DNA of 64,000 nt, taken from NCBI GenBank assembly GCA_033961575.1, contig CM066735.1, positions 33,995,501-34,059,500 of the forward strand. The letters run 5' to 3'. Below the pieces are notes generated by a model. That model ran no database searches, was not told the origin of the DNA, and saw nothing but the letters and a program-made list of their open reading frames with translations. Shown here piece after piece: positions 58,755-64,000 of this stretch. Numbering within the stretch: the stretch's first letter is position 1; every line of letters starts with the position of its first letter. This DNA comes from Aselliscus stoliczkanus (lineage: Eukaryota > Chordata > Mammalia > Chiroptera > Hipposideridae). The translations under genes were made by a program, and so were the position numbers.

Positions 58755-58867
58755 CTTGGGCCGGCCGAGTGGCACAGTGGTTAAGCGCTGGCTTTGGAAG
58801 CCAGCGGCCCCGGTTCGGGTCCCAGAGATGAGGGCCAGTGATACTGCCCTCAAAAAAAAAAAAAAAA
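58755..58867 (+). mobile_element. Short tRNA-headed SINE (type A), perfect 14-bp duplication
   Basis: GGGCCGGCCGAGTGGCACAG head, intact B-box-like GGTTCGGGTCCC and A tail. GAAAAGACTATCTT flanks it at 58741-58754 and 58868-58881. Inserted in old L1 ORF2. Confidence 0.94.
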
Positions 58868-60130
58868 GAAAAGACTATCTTTTTGCCATTGAATTGCCTT
58901 AGCTCTGTTTTGATGATGAATTAATTATAATTGTGAGTCTATTTTTGAAGTCTGTATTCTATTCCATTGCTTCATATGTTTACTCTTTTGCCAATACCAT
59001 GCTGATTTGATTATCATCCCTTTATAGTAAATTTTGAAGCTTGGTAGTGTGAGTCCTTCAGCTTTATACTTCTTCACTATATTGGCTATTCTAGGTATTT
59101 TGCTTTTCTTTTAAACTTTAGAATAATTTCTCAATGTCTATAAAGTGGCTTGCTGGGATTTTGATTCGGGTTGTGTTGAATCTGTAGCTCAAGGTAGGAA
59201 CAATTACTGTCTTAACAAATAGTGAGTCTTTCCATTCATGGATACAGAATATGTCTGCATTTATTTAGATATTCTCTGATTTTTAAAATCAAAATATTAC
59301 ATTTTTCATAGAGATACTGTCTCAAGTTTGTTAGAATTACACCTAAATATTTCTTTTGGGGGGCTATTGAAAATGGTACTGCTTTTTCTAATTTCAGGTT
59401 CCAAGTGTTCATTAACAGGATACAGGAAAGTGATTAATCTTGTATCCTGCAAATATTTCTTCCTCTTTGTTATCTCTTTTTTCTTCCAATTATGCATGGT
59501 TACATCTTTTTAAAAATAATCTCACAGTTCCACAGTTCTTGGATGTTCAGCTCTTTTTCTTTTTTTTTTTCATTTTTTGTTCTCTTCATTTCAGTTGGGA
59601 AGTTTCTACAGTGTTTTGATGTCCAGCATTTCATTTGGATTTTTTCTTGGGTTACCTATCACTTCTTGAATGTTATCTACTATTTCCCATTATAGCCCTT
59701 AATATATTAATTATAGATATCTTAAATTGCCTACCAGATAATTCCAATATCCGTGCCATATCTGAATCTGATTCTGATGCTTTTTTATGCCTCTTCAGAC
59801 TTTTTTTTTTCTTTGCCCTTTTGTATGCTTTCTAATTGTTCTGTTGAAAGCCACATACAATGTATTATATTCTGGGTTATTCTGGCTAGAAATTGGGCTG
59901 TATTAAATGTTTGCTACCTATAGCTACCAAATGCTTCAAATCCTCGTAGCGTCCTTGTGTTTGTCTGTCCCGTTGACTTTGAGCCTCCCTAAGTGCTTTT
60001 CTTCAAAGACAGTTTGTAGCTGTAATTCTTTAAGCTATCATCTGTTATTATCCTGAAGCCCTGTTGGTATGATGGTAAAGTACAGTAGAGGGGAAGGTTT
60101 TAGAATTTTTTGACTAAATGTAAGTCTTTT

Positions 60131-60268
60131 TTATTGTTTTTTTTTTGTTTTTTTGTTTTTTTGGCTTTTTTTTTTGAGGGCAGTGTCACTGGCCCTCATA
60201 TGTGGGACCCGAACTGGGGCCTCTGGTTTCCCAAGCCAGCGCTTAACCACCGTACCACTCAGCGGGCC
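60131..60268 (-). mobile_element. Short tRNA-headed SINE (type A), perfect 17-bp duplication
   Basis: Same orientation and build as the copy at 57.3 kb, with a long interrupted T tail. CTAAATGTAAGTCTTTT is repeated perfectly at 60114-60130 and 60269-60285. Confidence 0.95.
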
Positions 60269-60869
60269 CTAAATGTAAGTCTTTTAATGGGCCTGTGTTA
60301 CTGGGCTATGGCCTTCACAAGTGTTTCTTAGCTTCCCTCCCCACCTTAAGTGAGGCGGCAACACTAGAAAATTCTAGAGTTGGAGAAACATCCTTCATCC
60401 GGGTAGGTTAATAAGACTGCTAGGATATTTTCCCTGGAGAATTGGTCTTTGTTATTTTTCGTGATGGTTACTCTTCCTTTCTCCCTACTAGTGCCACAAT
60501 GGTCTCTCTCTCAGTTATTCATCATGAGATCTAGGTAAGTTTCCTGGTGGTAAATCCCAGGAAAGTGTGGGGCCCTCCATAAGAATGCAGCCTCCAGAAG
60601 TTCTCATTCCCAAGCTAGTTCACATTGTGCTTCCAACAATATACCAAAATCACTGCAGCTTCTCTCTGTGTATTCTGAAATTGGCCACATTCTGTGTATT
60701 TACTTGTCTCTCCATATTTAGGAATGGTAGTTTGTTCTACAACCTTATTCTCTGATGATTCCAAGAAAAATCATTGATTTTCAGTTTGTTAAGCTTCACC
60801 TTTTGGTAAGGATGGAAGTGTTGATTTCCAGATTCTTTGCATGTCAGAGATTAAATTGGCAGTCCCTCA

Positions 60870-61626
60870 CATTTCATGTTTTTATGCCTAAAATATTGGT
60901 CCCACATATGTGCTGACTGTTGAGCTATCATCTATTTCATTGAAAAGCTTTATAGTCGTCAGTACAGAACAACTCCCCCGTCTCTGGTGTGGGTGCTTCT
61001 GTGCCACTTTCTCTTCATTTGCTGAGTCACTTCCCTTAGTATTTTAAGACTGGAGGAGTCACTGTTATTATAATTTTCCCACAGTTGCCTACCGGAAGCT
61101 GCGTTTTCTTCTGTTTCTAACATTGCTTAGTGTTATGGCTCCTATTGGCACCAAAATTGATTTTTTCCCCCCAAAATAACCTCTCTCTATGCTGCCTCAG
61201 CAGAGCCCTCCTGCCTTGTATTTCACCATTTCTTTACTCACCACCAGGTCTCCTCAAAAGGCTAGAGTAACTTAGACTTCACAGAAAGATTGGTGCTTCT
61301 AAAAGGGATTGCAAGGTTCAGGGAGAATTTTTTGGAAGAATTATCTCTGATATAGTCCAAGAAAAAGCACTGAAAAATTTAAACCTTCACTCTGAGTCAC
61401 CTTAGGAAATTCCCATTTCCTAACTACTAGAAGAGCTCTTCTTTGATCATTCATTTTATTATCAACAATTATTTATTGGGCTTTTCTATGTCAGTGAATG
61501 TTCCGCATCCTAGAATACAGCTATGAACCTCTTTTTTCCATTTGAGAAATCTCACATCCTACTTATAGAAACCAGAAGGCCCCCAGGACACATCTCCATT
61601 TCATAGCAATAAATTGAACAAATATA
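60870..61626. other. Unassigned, with a possible L2/MIR remnant
   Basis: CATTTTATTATCAACAATTA near 61450 with a following ATTTATTGGGC resembles antisense L2/MIR. Otherwise nothing is recognised. Confidence 0.35.
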
Positions 61627-61709
61627 TTAGGTGGATGCAAAAGTAATTGTGGATTTTGCCATTAAAAAAATAATTGCACAAGTACCAATTGAATACTTAT
61701 CTCATCTAA
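61627..61709. mobile_element. MADE1-like mariner MITE remnant
   Basis: TTAGGTGGATGCAAAAGTAA followed by a TTGTGGATTTTGCCATTAAA half closely resembles the left half of the 80-bp MADE1/Hsmar1-type MITE. A TA precedes it (61625-61626). The right half is degenerate but can be aligned to a terminal TCTAA at about 61709. The terminal repeats differ from the mariner/MITE family at 18.8 and 28.3 kb, so it is a second mariner lineage. Confidence 0.65.
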
Positions 61710-61898
61710 AATATTTCAAAATTCATCATCAACAGGTTGTCCTTGGTAGTCTTTAACACTCCAAGTCTGCAGGAGCAATTCCTAGTTACGTGTACTTCAA
61801 AACATCCACACAGGTTTCCAGAATAGCAGTTGGTGTGACTTTTGGGCATGCGTGTTCTAGTTTTCTGAATATGTAGGGAGTACTCTTAGAATGTGCAT

Positions 61899-61900
<2 letters not shown>
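61710..61900. other. Unassigned sequence
   Basis: No gene or named repeat recognised. Confidence 0.4.

Positions 61901-61945
<45 letters not shown>
61901..61945 (+). repeat. (CA)n microsatellite
   Basis: About 20 CA units followed by TACACC. Confidence 0.95.
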
Positions 61946-61946
<1 letters not shown>

Positions 61947-64000
61947 CTCTCCAAGGAACAAACATTAATTCTCAGAAATATGCAGTGAAATGAGGAAAGG
62001 AAGCATATTCCTAACTGTCCCTTCCTTCTCTTCTTTGCAAGTTGTTCCTTTGAAAATGGAGATTGAACCTCATTATTATTCTGGGTGACGACAGTGTTCA
62101 ATAGTTGAGACATATTTCTTAGTGACACTACACTAAAGAAACATATAGCCGAATCCATCAAGTTTTCAAGTGAAAAATCCTTTCAAAATTTTTGAGAAGG
62201 ACTATTCACAAGACTCAGGTTTGAGGATGGTTGTCTGTGTGAGTCGGGGTGTATTGGGGGGCTTTCTCAGGTATGTGGATGTGGTGAAGTGGGGGAGCAT
62301 TTGGCCCAGCCCTTAACTGTACTTTACTGGATACAATATAGAGTGGGAATATTTTAGGAAAGAAATAGTTGAGGAGGTGGAGAAGCAATGTAGAGGCAGG
62401 AGATTGCTTTTTCTTTTTTTCCTATGTGGGAAAATGTTCCTATTTTAAGGTTAAATTACATTAGACTTGGGTACAATAAGGCAAGAGTAATAAGGTTCTC
62501 TTAGAGAAATCAGCTAGGCTTCCTTTCTGCCAGGTTATCCAACTCCATGCCCTTCGTTCACAGGGTGTTTTATATGAAGAACATCCCTTGGAGCAGAGCG
62601 CTCCTTACATGGATTACAATGTGAATGATGCCCCCTGGAGTTGTGCAATATACCTGGTAGTGGCAGAAGCCTTTGGAATAGTAATAATTGTAATTTTCAT
62701 GTAAATTATTTGTCATTTTATTTTCTTTGGCAAGTCATCCAAAATCAACCTCTCCTTCAGCTGATACTAAGTCACCCAACTTTTTCTCAAAGTTTTCATA
62801 GTACTCTTTACATTGCTATCCAAGTTGGTCTACTTGTCAATTTCTCTATTATGTCTGAGCTCTGGATCTCTTTAATCCCTGTACCAGTCATTCCACGCAC
62901 AGTGTCTGGCACAAAGGAAGTGTTCAGTGTTCTGAATTAAAAGTAAATTATCCTCCATGAAACATACCCAATTGCTTTGCAATTTTTTTCTTCCTAATTT
63001 TAATTTGTTATCAATTTAGTTCACAGAGAATGCACTGTGCTCCTATTTATTAAATTAAATATCTGCTTGAAGTAGCATATTAAAAATTAAGCTTAGTTAA
63101 ATCTCAATTTCCTGTGATCATTAAATAAGTTGCTCATTGCTGCATCTCATATTAGCTTGGTTCAATGGTTAGATAGCAATTAACATGAATGCTTAATGAC
63201 CACTTTCCTCTTCTGATATAATACTAATGGTACTTACAGTTTAAAGTGCTCTAGGGTTAATTATAAATTCTCGTAATTTGCCTACCCTTCTGATGGACGG
63301 TACATTCTTACACCTAAGAATATGACGAGCACTCCAGACCTGTATAGGAAGAGTGCTGGTCTGCAGAGGCTCAACAATCAACAATTATTAACCCTTCAGT
63401 CATTTCAAATCATCTAAACTATTTCTGGAATCTCTGCTTTATCATCAGTGATGCAAAAACAAAAAAAGATTTCTTTGCAATGTGACCTGAACTCTGAGTG
63501 TTTTCTGATAACATAAACGAAGATATTGTCTTCAGCAACCATCACAGTCTCTTAACCATAGGGATTTATGGGATTGGGCAGTGGATCTCTCTTTTTTCCC
63601 TAACTCCCTTCTTTTTTTTATTTGCCTACACCCATGCTGCTGCTTTTGAGGCCATTTAAACATTGGTTTCTTCCAGATATAATTTTTTGATTCTAAGGTA
63701 ACTAGCTGGTAATAATGTCTGTGGGTGCATATGCTGCAGAGCAAGTGATTAGACAAAATTTCTCTCTTACAATATGGTGTGAATGTCCTTATGTAGTAAC
63801 ATAACCATCATAGGCCTTTTTTATATTTTCATATATTCTTCATACATATAATGAAAGCCAAACTGAAGCTATGTAGATTCCTCTTATCATTTCACACATT
63901 TAACTTTCTTTGTAAATATTCCTGTGAATATGTCCAAGTTCAGTTATAAGCTTTCCAGTCTTCAAGGCCATAGTCTTGTATCATGATTCTTTTCTGTATA
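61946..64000. other. Unassigned sequence to the window end
   Basis: A short L2/MIR-like phrase (CACAGTGTCTGGCACAAAGG at about 62898) is present. I see no gene, RNA or other named repeat. The 99-codon frame at 62641 has no known domain. Confidence 0.4.

Larger units (their letters stand above)
55795..60860 (-). mobile_element. Large old antisense L1 with nested SINEs
   Basis: The plus strand runs backwards through an old L1. The 3' UTR is at 55795-57790 (TTAGATTTACAGAAAAATTG, CCAGTACTGGAATCATCCAT, TCTCCAAGGAGCTCCGCTTC). The ORF2 end follows from about 57840 (GTTTGCAATTCCCTAATGAC, CTTTGTATATTTTAGATAC, TCTGCATTTATTTAGATATT). The stretch beyond 59500 may be its 5' part or another old LINE (GATTTTCAGTTTGTTAAGCT near 60777). 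SINEs interrupt it at 57278, 58755 and 60131. All frames are broken. Confidence 0.7.

Noticed and set aside
58755..58867. tRNA gene from A- and B-box-like sequence
   Set aside because: The sequence does not fold into a full tRNA with a 3' acceptor. It recurs with A tails and target duplications, so it is a SINE head.
1..64000. Novel gene cluster or prokaryote-like system
   Set aside because: The whole window is mammalian repeat-rich intergenic DNA. No operon-like gene runs, ribosome binding sites or terminators are seen.

Overview
This window is a gene-poor, AT-rich stretch of a placental mammal genome. I found no host protein-coding exon, no CpG-island promoter, and no intact tRNA, snRNA or rRNA gene. 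What can be identified is interspersed repeats of very different ages plus microsatellites. At least fifteen copies of lineage-specific tRNA-headed SINEs, with no Alu, B1/B2 or equine ERE elements, fit a bat best. That is an inference from recalled SINE types and I did not test it.

Layout. 1-7.5 kb: AT-rich unassigned DNA with two SINEs, an antisense MaLR-type LTR and a hAT-like repeat split by a 243-bp Tc1/mariner-type element. 7.5-9.8 kb: rearranged antisense L1 whose ORF2 is joined directly to its 5' UTR, ending in a long (TC)n tract. 9.8-16.2 kb: mostly unassigned, with microsatellites. 16.2-18.0 kb: old antisense L1 carrying a second copy of the 243-bp element. 18.8 kb: an 81-bp mariner MITE. 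19-26.8 kb: old repeat remnants, a ~400-bp long-form SINE and a widely spaced 22-bp direct repeat. 26.8-30.6 kb: nearly full-length Tigger1, interrupted by an L1 3' end and by a complete 1269-bp mariner. 31-40 kb: an MLT1 LTR split by a very young L1 tail, L2-like DNA, MIR copies, a 1.5-kb L1 and SINEs. 41-47.5 kb: L1 fragments and a young antisense L1 with an open ORF2 C-terminus. 48.6-55.2 kb: SINEs and L1 tails. 55.8-60.9 kb: a large old antisense L1 hosting three SINEs. 61.6 kb: a MADE1-like mariner remnant.

The strongest observations come from nesting. Target-site duplications and recognisable host repeats allow exact empty sites to be inferred for several elements. The mariner keeps its D,D34D catalytic aspartates but has five internal stop codons in its reading frame, and its terminal repeats match the 81-bp MITE. 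Both 243-bp elements keep the same 26-residue reading frame and stop, which looks like the C-terminal tail of a Tc1/mariner transposase. None of the longer open reading frames looks like a working host gene.
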